Origin: Acidobacteriota bacterium
GTDB taxonomy: Bacteria > Acidobacteriota > Vicinamibacteria > Vicinamibacterales > CAVVIG01
NCBI GenBank assembly: GCA_003222535.1
Contig: QHWJ01000383.1
Span: forward strand, 1-50,521
DNA: 50,521 nucleotides
Direction of reading: 5' to 3'
The notes under the pieces are model-generated. The model did not search any database. It was not told where the DNA came from and saw only the letters and a list, made by a program, of their open reading frames with translations. Made by a program: the position numbers and the translations under genes. Of this stretch, positions 30,200-38,185 are shown in pieces (the first letter of the stretch is position 1; every line of letters starts with the position of its first letter).

Positions 30200-31783
30200 A
30201 TGACCGTTCACGAAACCGACATCTGCATCATCGGCGGCGGCATCACCTCCGCGATGCTGGCACAGAAGCTCTCCGAGCTTCGTCCGGGCCTGCGCATCGT
30301 CGTCGTCGAAGCGGGCCGCTCGATCTTCGACGTGCAGAATCGCGGCCGCTACCGCGAGCGCGCGATGGAGTACGGCGAACACCCGTGGCCGGAGGACTAC
30401 ATCGAGGATCAGAAGGCCGACGGGATCATCTCGATGACCATGGCGGTGGGCGGACTGGCGCTGCACTGGGGTGGCGCCTGCAACCGGTTCTCGCAGGAAG
30501 ATCTCCGGTTGAAGTCGATGTACGGGCTCGCCGCGGACTGGCCGCTCGATTGGCGGGAGCTCGAGCGGTACTATTGTGAGGCGGAGCGGCGCTTGAACGT
30601 GAGCGGCGAGCCGAGCCCGCATCCCGAGGATCGCCGCTCCGAGCCGTACCCCCAGGGCCCGATTCCGCTCTCGTACAACCTGCAGACCCTGAAAGCCTGG
30701 GCAGAGCAGAGCGGGCTGAAGTTCTCGCCTCTGCCGATGGCCCGCAACCTGACGCCGTTCGGCGGACGCGGCGGTTGCTGCGTGTACGACACGTGCGGGG
30801 AGGTCTGTCCGTCGGGGGCGCGATATTCGCCGGACTTCACCTTCCGCCAGTTGATGGAGCCGGGCAAGATCGTCCTGCACGACCGGACCCTGGTCCGCCG
30901 GCTGATCCTGGACGACCGGCGGCCAATCGTCGTGGCCGCCCGGGCGTTTCATCAGGATCGGCCGGACGATCCGATCGAGTACCGGGCGAGGTCGTTTGCC
31001 GTCGCATCGGGCTACTGCTGGAGCTCGCATCTGCTCCTGCTCTCGGCGAGCTCGAGGTTCCCGAATGGGTTGGCGAACAGCTCCGGGCTCGTCGGACGCT
31101 ATATGAACGGACACAAGTTCATTCAGGCGACGGCGAACATCGACGACCAGACGTTCCCCGGCCAGAACATGACGCACAGCCTGATCTCGCGTGAGTATTT
31201 CCGCTGCCCGACCGACAAGCCCTTCGTCCGCCACGATACGCGCGTGTGGGAGAGCTCGGCGGGCCGCGATCCGCGGCTGCGCGCGCCGGACGGCAGGCTG
31301 CTGCTCGGCGACGAGCTCATGACCGACTGGCGATCGCGCACGAAGGGCAGCTCGGTTCGGCTGCGCGCGTACGTGGACGTGCACCCGTCCGCCGACAGTC
31401 GCTTGACGCTCGACCCGTCGAACAGGAACCGGTACGGCGATCCGATGCCGAAGATTGCGCATCACGTAGACGAGGCGACGGTCGCGCGCGAGGCGGCGAC
31501 GAAGGCGCACGTGCTCGGCGTGTTCAGCACGCTGGCGAAGGCGGGCAATGGCCGGATCGTGAACACGAGCGAAGGCGACTATCTGGATCACCCCGGCGGT
31601 GGATGCCGGATGGGAAGTGATCCGGCCACCAGCGTGTGCGACAGCCACGGCCGCACTCACGACCACGAGAACCTGTTCGTCGTCGGTGCGCCGACGACTC
31701 CGACCGGCGGCTGCACGAACGGCACGTTGACATTCGTCGCGCTGACGCTGCGCTCGGCCGAACAAATCGCTCGGACTTCGTAG
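30200..31783 (+). CDS. GMC-family oxidoreductase (gluconate-dehydrogenase-type flavoprotein)
   Basis: 527 residues. An N-terminal FAD-binding loop, ICIIGGGITSAMLAQKL, is followed by IVVVEAGRSIF and VGGLALHWGGACNRFS. C-terminal GMC signature: LDHPGGGCRMGSDP and NLFVVGAPTTPTGGCTNGTLTFVALTL. It has no signal peptide of its own, which fits co-export with a Tat-signal partner such as the broken gene just upstream. Substrates of this group are sugar acids or other alcohols oxidised in the periplasm. ATG at 30200 with no clear SD; a dispersed repeat lies directly upstream. Confidence 0.85.
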   Translation: MTVHETDICIIGGGITSAMLAQKLSELRPGLRIVVVEAGRSIFDVQNRGRYRERAMEYGEHPWPEDYIEDQKADGIISMTMAVGGLALHWGGACNRFSQEDLRLKSMYGLAADWPLDWRELERYYCEAERRLNVSGEPSPHPEDRRSEPYPQGPIPLSYNLQTLKAWAEQSGLKFSPLPMARNLTPFGGRGGCCVYDTCGEVCPSGARYSPDFTFRQLMEPGKIVLHDRTLVRRLILDDRRPIVVAARAFHQDRPDDPIEYRARSFAVASGYCWSSHLLLLSASSRFPNGLANSSGLVGRYMNGHKFIQATANIDDQTFPGQNMTHSLISREYFRCPTDKPFVRHDTRVWESSAGRDPRLRAPDGRLLLGDELMTDWRSRTKGSSVRLRAYVDVHPSADSRLTLDPSNRNRYGDPMPKIAHHVDEATVAREAATKAHVLGVFSTLAKAGNGRIVNTSEGDYLDHPGGGCRMGSDPATSVCDSHGRTHDHENLFVVGAPTTPTGGCTNGTLTFVALTLRSAEQIARTS

Positions 31784-31881
31784 AAGCGCGAAGGCTCCGG
31801 ATTCTCGTCGCGCTCTGAAGCCTTCGCGCGACGCGCTTACAGGACACGAAGCCCGCTCGGCTGAAGGCTTCGCGCCACGAG
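31784..31881. repeat. Intergenic cluster of GCGCGAAGGCTTC-type repeats
   Basis: Between convergent genes. Holds two units in opposite orientation: GAAGCGCGAAGGCTCC at the start and CGCTCGGCTGAAGGCTTCGC near the end (31854-31876), with GAAGCCTTCGCGCGACG between. Together they can form a long stem. Confidence 0.7.
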
Positions 31882-33087
31882 TTATTTCACCGCCGTGAAC
31901 ATGATCTCGACGGCGGCGTCGGCGCCCATCAGGCCCGTGCCGACGGTCGCGCGCGCGGGGAAATCCTTCGTGAAGACCTCGCGATACGCGGCGTTCATGT
32001 CCTGGAACCTGCTCATGTCGGTCAGGTAGACGACTCCGTCCACGACGTTCGACCACTCGAAACCAGCGGCTTTGAGCGTCCGTCCCGCGCGCGCGAGCAC
32101 TTCCGCGGTCTGCGCCTTCACGTCGCCCTTGTTGCTCGCCGTGTTGCCCGTCAGTCCGGCGATGTACAGCCGGTTACCGACCTGGATCGCCGCGCTCAGG
32201 TTCGGGTTCGCGTTGCCGGGGCTTCCGTCGGCGTTCGGCGTCGTGATCGCCTTGCGGCCCGCATCCTTGACGGCGACCATCGTGATCTCGACGAGATAGT
32301 CGGCGCCCGCCAGCCCCGCCTTCACCGTGGCGCGCGCCGGCGGACTGGAGGGAAAGTACGTGCGGTACGCCGTGTTCATCGCCTGGAACGCCGTATCGTC
32401 GGTGAGGTAGACCCGTGCCGCGACCACGTCGGCGAAGCTCATGCCCGCCTGCTTGAGTATCGCGGCGCCATTGTCGAGGACGGTCCTGGTCTGCACCGTG
32501 ACGTCGCCCTTGACATTCGAATTGTCCTTACCATTGCGGCTGACGAGGCCGGCAAGGAACAGGGTGTTTCCGGTCTTGATCCCGTAGCTGTACGGGCTCG
32601 GCGACTTGATCCAATCGCTCGGATGCACGACCACGCGCTCCCCGCCGTTGGGGACGGCGACCATCGCGATCTCGATCAGGCCGTCCGCGTTCGCAAGCGG
32701 CTGTGGCACGACGACCGTCGTCCGCGCCGGCGGATCCTTCGTCCAGTACGTGGAGTACACCTCGTTCATGGCGGCGAAATCACCGGCGTTGCGCAGGTAG
32801 ACCAGGACGCTCGTCGCGTTCGCGACACTCGATCCGGCGGCTTTGAGCGTCGCGGCGATGTTATCGAGGGTCTGTTTCGTTTGCGCCTTGACGTCCCCCT
32901 TCGCGATGGCTCCCGAGGCGTTGGTGCCGAGCGTCCCCGCGACATAAATCAGCCCGCCTGCTTTGACGGCGGGGCTGAACGGCAGGCTGGGATTGCCGCC
33001 GGTTGTGACGATCTGCTTGGACGAGGATTGGGCCAATGTCATGGAGACGGCCGTGATGGCGAGCGCGAGCGTAATCAACAGGCGCAT
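31882..33087 (-). CDS. Secreted protein with three tandem RidA domains
   Basis: 401 residues: a signal peptide (MRLLITLALAITAVSMTLAQ) then three complete RidA/YjgF units. Each has the strand GGLIYVAGTLG, GNTLFLAGLVS or GNRLYIAGLTG; a K-G-D-V-x-x-Q-T helix; and the paired catalytic positions PPARTTVVV/IEIAMVAV, PPARATVKAGL/VEITMVAV and FPARATVGTGL/VEIMFTAV. The Arg and Glu of RidA are kept in all three. RidA proteins hydrolyse reactive enamine/imine intermediates and work as trimers; a single chain with three copies could fold as a covalent trimer. It is unusual that the protein is exported. An AAGGAG SD precedes ATG 33087. Confidence 0.85.
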   Translation of the reverse strand: MRLLITLALAITAVSMTLAQSSSKQIVTTGGNPSLPFSPAVKAGGLIYVAGTLGTNASGAIAKGDVKAQTKQTLDNIAATLKAAGSSVANATSVLVYLRNAGDFAAMNEVYSTYWTKDPPARTTVVVPQPLANADGLIEIAMVAVPNGGERVVVHPSDWIKSPSPYSYGIKTGNTLFLAGLVSRNGKDNSNVKGDVTVQTRTVLDNGAAILKQAGMSFADVVAARVYLTDDTAFQAMNTAYRTYFPSSPPARATVKAGLAGADYLVEITMVAVKDAGRKAITTPNADGSPGNANPNLSAAIQVGNRLYIAGLTGNTASNKGDVKAQTAEVLARAGRTLKAAGFEWSNVVDGVVYLTDMSRFQDMNAAYREVFTKDFPARATVGTGLMGADAAVEIMFTAVK

Positions 33088-33116
33088 GAGTGACTCCTTG
33101 AGAGAGCGTCATTCTA

Positions 33117-33209
33117 TCGGGTAATCGGGTAATCGAGTAATCGGGTAATTGCATTGCTCGATTGCCCAATCCAATTGCCCAATCCAATTACCCGATTACC
33201 CGATTACCA
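33117..33209. repeat. Eight-base tandem-word hairpin upstream of the RidA gene
   Basis: TCGGGTAA, TCGGGTAA, TCGAGTAA, TCGGGTAA on the left; ATTACCCG, ATTACCCG, ATTACCAG on the right, with AATCCAATTGCCC words in the middle. Here the unit is eight bases, and the arms are complementary. Confidence 0.85.
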
Positions 33210-33222
33210 GATGCAGGAATCC

Positions 33223-33609
33223 CTAGCCGGCCCCTACCAGTCGCACCCGTGGCGCGAGCCGCCAGTCGAATTCCGCGAGGCGCGCCGGGCCCAGACGCTC
33301 GACTTCCTGGAGCGCCGCGGCGGCGTCGCCGAGCAGCGCCGCCACGTCCACGCGCTGGCACCGCGGGGCGAAGGGCGCCAGATACCGCGGCCCGCGCGTG
33401 AGCATGTAGACCGTGCCGTGATGGTTCAGGCGGCGCAGATGATGAAAGGCCACTCCGATCTGGAGGATGCCCTGGTACAGGTAACGGATCTCGCGCCGCT
33501 CCGCGCGCCACAACAGCTCCAGCGTCTCGTGCTGCTCGAAAAACTCGCCGCGATTGAACTGGGCGATGCCCTCGAGCAGCTGTTGCGGCGGAGGCTCCTC
33601 ACACGACAT
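33223..33609 (-). CDS. DUF309 family protein
   Basis: 128 residues. Matches the DUF309 signature: IAQFNRGEFFEQHETLELLWRAE, with conserved Phe-Asn-x-Gly and His-Glu, then YLYQGILQIGVAFHHLRRLN. An all-helical small protein of unknown function. It starts at ATG 33609; TAAGAT lies six bases before it, so it is probably leaderless. It is divergent from the SET-domain gene, with only 17 bases between start codons. Confidence 0.85.
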   Translation of the reverse strand: MSCEEPPPQQLLEGIAQFNRGEFFEQHETLELLWRAERREIRYLYQGILQIGVAFHHLRRLNHHGTVYMLTRGPRYLAPFAPRCQRVDVAALLGDAAAALQEVERLGPARLAEFDWRLAPRVRLVGAG

Positions 33610-33613
33610 GGGG

Positions 33614-33621
33614 TAATCTTA
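33614..33621. promoter_or_regulatory. Overlapping divergent -10 boxes for DUF309 and SET genes
   Basis: Rightward TAATCT (33614-33619) ends seven bases before GTG 33627; leftward TAAGAT (complement of 33616-33621) ends six bases before ATG 33609. The two boxes overlap by four bases, so the genes probably compete for polymerase and both mRNAs start at the initiation codon. Confidence 0.5.
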
Positions 33622-33626
33622 ATGAC

Positions 33627-34019
33627 GTGATCGAAAAGCGGCGATCGAAGATTCAGGGATGGGGCGTCTACGCGACGCAGACGATTTCGAAGAACACGCG
33701 CATCATCGACTACTCCGGCGAGAAGATCTCGAACCAGGTGAGCCTGAAGCGCGAATCGCGCTACATCAAACAGGGTCACATCTGGTGCTTCAAGCTGACG
33801 AACCGCACCGTGATCGATGCCGGCGTCGGCGGCAACGACGCCCGCTTCATCAACCACTCCTGCCGCCCCAACTGCTACGTCCACATCGTCGATGGCACGA
33901 TCTGGATTCGCGCGGCTCGGAAGATTCGCAAGGGCGAAGAGCTCACTTATCACTACAACACCGACGGCCAAGGTCTGATCAAGTGCCGGTGCCGCCCCGG
34001 ATGCCAGCACCTGCTGTGA
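33627..34019 (+). CDS. SET-domain protein-lysine methyltransferase
   Basis: 130 residues, essentially only a SET domain plus post-SET. Motifs: KIQGWGVYATQTISKNTRIIDYSGE (N-terminal part), NDARFINHSCRPNCYV (NHSCxPN, cofactor binding), KGEELTYHYNTD (GEELTYDY with His for Asp) and the post-SET Cys cluster CRCRPGC. Such proteins transfer methyl groups to lysines using S-adenosylmethionine; bacterial substrates are mostly unknown. The GTG start at 33627 has no SD but a TAATCT seven bases upstream. Its only close partner is the DUF309 gene. Confidence 0.9.
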   Translation: MIEKRRSKIQGWGVYATQTISKNTRIIDYSGEKISNQVSLKRESRYIKQGHIWCFKLTNRTVIDAGVGGNDARFINHSCRPNCYVHIVDGTIWIRAARKIRKGEELTYHYNTDGQGLIKCRCRPGCQHLL

Positions 34020-34065
34020 TCGACCATCAGCAGATCGCCAGCGTCCCGCGCACCTGGGACGACGT

Positions 34066-34117
34066 GTTCGACAAGCTCACCATGAGCGGCCGCTCATCCT
34101 GAGCCTGTCGAAGGATG
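34066..34117. repeat. CATCCTTCGACA-type dispersed repeat, intergenic copy
   Basis: Same family as the three copies in imuB, in inverted orientation: GTTCGACAAGCTCACCATGA then TGAGCCTGTCGAAGGATG. Lies between the convergent SET and M20 genes. Confidence 0.75.
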
Positions 34118-34142
34118 CGCGCTTTGCGTTCCAATCGTCGTT

Positions 34143-35573
34143 CTACTTCGGGTCCGGGACGCTCGGTACTGTGTAGACTTTCTTCAGCGCCGTCTGATAC
34201 TCGCCGAATAGCGCTTTAATCCCGTCGAACTCCTTCTTCACCGCGGCGCGATAGTCGGCGCGCGTGGCGAAGTCGAACAGCACCGCCGCCATCGCCTGCG
34301 CATCGACCGTGAACCCCTTGTGGCCGATCTCCTTGAGGTTGTCCGCGTCCATCTCATAGGTGTGGTTCGAGAACGTCGAGGACTGCGCGCTCAGGCCGAT
34401 GCCGGGGATGTCCCGCGAGACGCTGCCGGTCTCCTCGTAGCCCTGCGGCTTCGCGGGCTCGGGGCTCACCCCGGTCGCGCCGAAGCCCTTCATGTACGCG
34501 AAGCCCACCTCCGCGAGCGTGGCGAGGCCGATGCCGTCCAGATCCTTGCCGTAGTGATCGATCTTCACCTTCGTGCCCGTGGCCAGCGCCGCCGCAGTCG
34601 CCGCGTTGTCCACGAACTCCACGACCTGCTGCAGGTAGACCTCGTCCGGATACCGGATGTAGAAGTCGGCGACGGTGCGATCGGGCACGACGTTCGGCGC
34701 CGCGCCGCCCTCGAGGATGACGCCTTGAATCCGCGCCTCCGGCCGGATGCTCGCCCGGACGGAGTTGATATTCTCGAACAGCTTGATCACCGCTTCGAGC
34801 GCATTGCGGCCGTTCCACGGCGTCATCTGATGCGTGGGCGCGCCGCTGAACGTGTACTTGGCGCCGACGATGTTGAGGCAGCACGATCCGAAGCCGTGCG
34901 CCGGGCGCGAGGTCGTGCTCGACGAGTGGCTGCGCACGATCACGTCCGCGGCATCGAACACGTGCGCATCGTGCATCACGGTCTTCGCGTTGGGCGGCAT
35001 CATCTCTTCGCCGGGCGCGCCGTAGACGATGACGCTGCCTGGCGCCTTCGTGCGGGCGAGGTACTCCGACATCGCGACCGCGGCCGCGAGGCCCACCGGC
35101 CCCTGTGCGCTGTGCTGGTCGCCGTGGAACGGCCCTTTCGTGCCGCGCAGCGCGTCGTATTCGACGATCACGCCGAGCGTGGGGCCGCCGTTGTTGCGGC
35201 GGTACTTCGCGATGAACGCGGTCGTCAGACCGGCGCTGCCGGTCTCGACGCTGAACTCGTGCCGCTGCAGGTAGTCGATCAGCTTGCCGACCGACCGCTT
35301 TTCCTCGAATCCGATTTCAGGATGCGTTGCGATGTCGTCTGCGAGCGAGAGGAGCTCTTTGTCCATGAGCTCTCTGGCACGGGCGACCACCTGGTCGCGC
35401 TCCGCGTTCGGCCCGGTCAGCCGCGTGACGAGCCCCGGCACGTCGAGCGACTGCTCGAGCGCGGACATTTTCCTGAGCACATCGCGGGCGGCGTCGCGTT
35501 CGGTCGGCGTGTCCTGCGCGTGTGTGGTGGCGGTGAAAGTGAGAAGAAGAGCTGCGGCCAGGCGGTGAACCAT
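34143..35573 (-). CDS. Secreted M20 metallopeptidase/amidohydrolase
   Basis: About 476 residues from ATG 35573 (signal MVHRLAAALLLTFTATTHAQ). M20D/AbgB-like: ATHPEIGFEEKRSVGKLIDYLQ, VIVEYDALRGTKGPFHGDQHSAQGPVGLAAAVAMSEYL, VIVYGAPGEEMMPPNAKTVM (Glu-Glu) and SGAPTHQMTPWNGRNALEAVIKL in the dimerisation domain. The family removes acyl groups from amino acids or cleaves p-aminobenzoyl-glutamate. TATAAT ends six bases before the ATG, so the mRNA is probably leaderless. A longer reading from 35690 would pass through a heptamer repeat and is rejected. Confidence 0.85.
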   Translation of the reverse strand: MVHRLAAALLLTFTATTHAQDTPTERDAARDVLRKMSALEQSLDVPGLVTRLTGPNAERDQVVARARELMDKELLSLADDIATHPEIGFEEKRSVGKLIDYLQRHEFSVETGSAGLTTAFIAKYRRNNGGPTLGVIVEYDALRGTKGPFHGDQHSAQGPVGLAAAVAMSEYLARTKAPGSVIVYGAPGEEMMPPNAKTVMHDAHVFDAADVIVRSHSSSTTSRPAHGFGSCCLNIVGAKYTFSGAPTHQMTPWNGRNALEAVIKLFENINSVRASIRPEARIQGVILEGGAAPNVVPDRTVADFYIRYPDEVYLQQVVEFVDNAATAAALATGTKVKIDHYGKDLDGIGLATLAEVGFAYMKGFGATGVSPEPAKPQGYEETGSVSRDIPGIGLSAQSSTFSNHTYEMDADNLKEIGHKGFTVDAQAMAAVLFDFATRADYRAAVKKEFDGIKALFGEYQTALKKVYTVPSVPDPK

Positions 35574-35579
35574 GCGGGC

Positions 35580-35585
35580 ATTATA
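35580..35585 (-). promoter_or_regulatory. -10 box for leaderless M20 transcript
   Basis: TATAAT on the minus strand, exactly six bases (GCCCGC) before ATG 35573. It abuts the heptamer element at 35586-35625. Confidence 0.6.
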
Positions 35586-36246
35586 CGTGCGAGGTGCGAG
35601 GTGTGAGGTGCGACGTGCGAGGTGCACAGCGACCGCCATGCCGCTCGATGATCCGTCGCGCAAGCGGCAGCGCCAGGCCCATGCCCCCACGCTCTTCGTC
35701 GAACGGCGCCGGCTCGCGGTCGTATGCCGCCTGCACGCTCGAATCCTCGGCGACGACGAGAATGGCGGAGGTGCGGCCGGCGCGCGTCTCGACGCGGCGT
35801 TCGGCGACTACCGTGCAGGGACCGGCCCTTTCCCGCAAGATCGCCCTGAGAATCGCGCCGAATGCGGTCCGGAGCCGCGGTGCGTCGCCCGACATGTGCG
35901 CCCCGTCCTGCTGGCCGCGAACCTCCAGCCGTACGTCGCGATCGCGAGCCTCGCTCACCTGCTCGGCCACTTCAGCGATGAGCGCAAAGGCGTCGAGGGG
36001 CTGGCGGTCCAGCGTGACGAGGCCGGCGTCGAGCTTCGAGACGTCGCTGAGCTCGGCGATCAGAGCGACCAGCCGTGCGCACGATTTCTCGGCCTCTTCG
36101 ACCATCTTGCGATGACGCTCGCTCAGCGGGGAATCGCCGTCGCGCTGGAGCATACGGAGATACCCGCCAACGACGCTGACGGGGGCCCGGAACTCGTGCA
36201 CGGCAAGCGACAGGAGTCGGGGGTCGCTCTTCTTCGGGGTTTCCAC
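35581..36246 (-). CDS. Small histidine kinase, C terminus truncated by a repeat
   Basis: 221 residues, GTG start. HisKA-like H-box LSLAVHEFRAPVSVVGGYLRML with the phospho-acceptor His, followed by the dimer helix KSCARLVALIAELSDVSKLDAGL. The ATPase part is weak: where the N-box should carry Asn residues it reads RLRTAFGAILRAILRE, and the G-box is GGMGLALPLARRIIERHGG. No sensor or membrane domain precedes the H-box. After HGG the usual last strand is missing; instead CAPRTSHLTPRTSHV is encoded by the heptamer element. It may be a dead or partner-dependent kinase. No response regulator is adjacent. Confidence 0.7.
   Translation of the reverse strand: METPKKSDPRLLSLAVHEFRAPVSVVGGYLRMLQRDGDSPLSERHRKMVEEAEKSCARLVALIAELSDVSKLDAGLVTLDRQPLDAFALIAEVAEQVSEARDRDVRLEVRGQQDGAHMSGDAPRLRTAFGAILRAILRERAGPCTVVAERRVETRAGRTSAILVVAEDSSVQAAYDREPAPFDEERGGMGLALPLARRIIERHGGRCAPRTSHLTPRTSHV
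35586..35625. repeat. Heptamer run of the GAGGTGC type (single arm)
   Basis: GTGCGAG, GTGCGAG, GTGTGAG, GTGCGAC, GTGCGAG in tandem, on the kinase 3' end. Unlike most elements of this class no complementary arm is seen. Confidence 0.8.
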
Positions 36247-36391
36247 GCCTCAGGTCACCATCTGCTCGCGGCATCCGTGATGGTCTGCTCGATGCGCGCG
36301 CTCATTGATCGGATCGAGTGAGCGTAACACACACTCGCGGAACCTCAGTCGGACCCGATGTCCAAAGATCTCATATCCTTGATGAGGTCTC

Positions 36392-37081
36392 ATGGTTCTG
36401 GTCACCATCGTCATTCCGGTTTACCGCGACAGCGAGGCGCTCGCTCGCACGCTGAGCCTGCTCGACGGTGGCGGCGCCGAACTGATCGTCGTGTCGACGG
36501 GCGAGGACGCCGGGTCGCTGGCGCCGCTTCGCCTCACCCGCTCTGACATCGTCTGGATCCAGGCGCCGCGGGGACGAGCCCGGCAGATGAATGCCGGCGC
36601 GGCGATCGCGCGCGGGCGCTGGCTCCTGTTTCTCCACGCGGACACGCGATTGTCGCCGGGCTGGCGGAGTGCGATTGTCGCCGCTGATCGCGATCCACAC
36701 GTGAGCGCCGGCTGCTTTCGTTTCGCGCTCGATTCGCGATCGCCGTTCGCGCGCCTCCTCGAGCTCGGCGTGCGCCTGCGTGTTCGGCTGTTCGCGCTCC
36801 CGTACGGCGATCAGGCGCTGTTCGTGAAGCGCGAGGTATTCGAGGCGCTGCGCGGCTACTCGGATCTTCCCATCATGGAGGACGTCGATCTCGTCCGCCG
36901 CCTGCGCGCGCGGCCTTCCGCCGGCCCGCTGTTCCGGGCGTCGTATCCGGCGATCACGTCGGCCCGGCGGTGGGAACGCGACGGTTGGGTCGGCCGGACC
37001 GCCAGGCATCTCGCGCTGATCGTCCTGTATTTCTGCGGTGTGGCGCCGGAGCGGCTGATTCGCCTCGACCGGGCGCGTTAA
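36392..37081 (+). CDS. TIGR04283-type glycosyltransferase
   Basis: 229 residues. GT2 fold: VTIVIPVYRDSEALARTLSLL, IQAPRGRARQMNAGAAIARGRWLLFLHADTRL (the R-A-R-Q-M-N-x-G-A and L-H-A-D-T signature of this family), YGDQALFVKREVFEALRGYSDLPIMEDVDLVRRL. This group has been linked to arsenosugar biosynthesis, but no arsenic gene is beside it, so the sugar and acceptor are unknown. A TATCCT box (36374-36379) lies twelve bases before the ATG and GAGG just before it. Confidence 0.85.
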   Translation: MVLVTIVIPVYRDSEALARTLSLLDGGGAELIVVSTGEDAGSLAPLRLTRSDIVWIQAPRGRARQMNAGAAIARGRWLLFLHADTRLSPGWRSAIVAADRDPHVSAGCFRFALDSRSPFARLLELGVRLRVRLFALPYGDQALFVKREVFEALRGYSDLPIMEDVDLVRRLRARPSAGPLFRASYPAITSARRWERDGWVGRTARHLALIVLYFCGVAPERLIRLDRAR

Positions 37082-37093
37082 AATCGCATCCGG

Positions 37094-37142
37094 GCTCGCG
37101 GGAGCGGCGTATGTACTTATAATGATTCCGACTCCCGCGAGC
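37094..37142. promoter_or_regulatory. 11-base inverted repeat flanking the msrP -10 box
   Basis: GCTCGCGGGAG (37094-37104) is perfectly complementary to CTCCCGCGAGC (37132-37142). A TATAAT (37118-37123) sits in the 27-base space between. It could be an operator that hides the promoter, or a DNA/RNA stem. Confidence 0.55.
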
Positions 37143-37186
37143 GATGTAACCGGCGCCGGCGCTCCGGCGTCAAAAGGCAAGGTCTT

Positions 37187-38152
37187 ATGCTGATTAAACC
37201 CCCGGCGGACATTCGAAGCTCGGAGATCACGGACAAAAAGCTGTATCTCAATCGCCGCGAGTTCATCCGGGCGACGACGGGCACGGCAGCCGCTGTCGCC
37301 ACCGGAGTGATTGGCGCCGGGGCGTTCCTGCGGGCCGCGACACCGGCGCCGCACGGACGCAGGCTTGAGAACGTCGGGAAGAGCGCCTTCAGTGCCGACG
37401 AGAAGGTGAACAAGTGGGAAGAGATCACGACCTACAACAACTACTACGAGTTCGGCACCGACAAGGACTCGCCGTCGATGCTCGCGCGCAACTTCAAGAC
37501 CGAGCCGTGGACGGTGACCGTCGACGGCGAATGCAACAAGAAGGCGGCCTGGCATCTCGAGGACGTCCTGAAAGGGCAGGCCCTCGAAGAACGGATCTAC
37601 CGCCATCGCTGCGTGGAAGCGTGGTCGATGATCATTCCGTGGGTGGGGTTCCCGCTCTCCGACTTCATCAAGAAGTGCGAGCCGACCCCGAAAGCGAAGT
37701 TCATCGAGTTCACCACGCTCTACGATCCGAAGCAGATGCCGGGCGTGCGTTCGCCCGTGCTGCGCTGGCCGTATGTCGAAGGGCTGCGGCTGGACGAGGC
37801 GATGCACCCGCTCACGATCCTCGCCGTCGGCCTGTACGGCGAAGTGATCCCCAATCAGGACGGCGCGCCGCTCCGGCTCGTCGTGCCCTGGAAGTACGGG
37901 TTCAAGCACATCAAGTCGATTGTCAAGATCAAGTTCGTCGAGAAGCAGCCGCTCAATACGTGGCAGGAATCGGCGCCGCAGGAGTACGGCTTCTACTCGA
38001 ACGTGAACCCGACCGTCGACCATCCGCGCTGGACGCAGGCGAGCGAACGCCGCATCGGCGAGTTCCTGCGGCGCAAGACGCTGATGTTCAACGGCTACGG
38101 CGATCAGGTGGCCGGCATGTACAGCGGGATGGATCTGAAGAGAAACTACTAG
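37187..38152 (+). CDS. msrP: Protein-methionine-sulfoxide reductase catalytic subunit MsrP
   Basis: 321 residues. Tat signal [20 protein letters not shown] near residue 20. Molybdopterin domain with the ligand Cys 142 in [24 protein letters not shown], followed by [38 protein letters not shown], typical of the family. It repairs oxidised methionine in periplasmic proteins with electrons from MsrQ. ATG preceded by AAGGCAAGG. It is followed 33 bases later by msrQ. Upstream lies a TATAAT inside a perfect inverted repeat. Confidence 0.93.
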   Translation: MLIKPPADIRSSEITDKKLYLNRREFIRATTGTAAAVATGVIGAGAFLRAATPAPHGRRLENVGKSAFSADEKVNKWEEITTYNNYYEFGTDKDSPSMLARNFKTEPWTVTVDGECNKKAAWHLEDVLKGQALEERIYRHRCVEAWSMIIPWVGFPLSDFIKKCEPTPKAKFIEFTTLYDPKQMPGVRSPVLRWPYVEGLRLDEAMHPLTILAVGLYGEVIPNQDGAPLRLVVPWKYGFKHIKSIVKIKFVEKQPLNTWQESAPQEYGFYSNVNPTVDHPRWTQASERRIGEFLRRKTLMFNGYGDQVAGMYSGMDLKRNY

Positions 38153-38180
38153 GGCATAGGGCGCAGGGCTCTTAGGGCAA
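38153..38180. repeat. AGGGC heptamer-like run between msrP and msrQ
   Basis: TAGGGCA-type words (AGGGCAT, AGGGCGC, AGGGCTC, AGGGCAA) with near seven-base spacing, one arm only. Confidence 0.5.
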
Positions 38181-38185
38181 AAGGC

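Noticed and set aside
34143-35690. Longer start for the M20 peptidase
   Set aside because: It would pass through the heptamer run and hide the signal peptide; the TATAAT box six bases before 35573 supports the shorter form.
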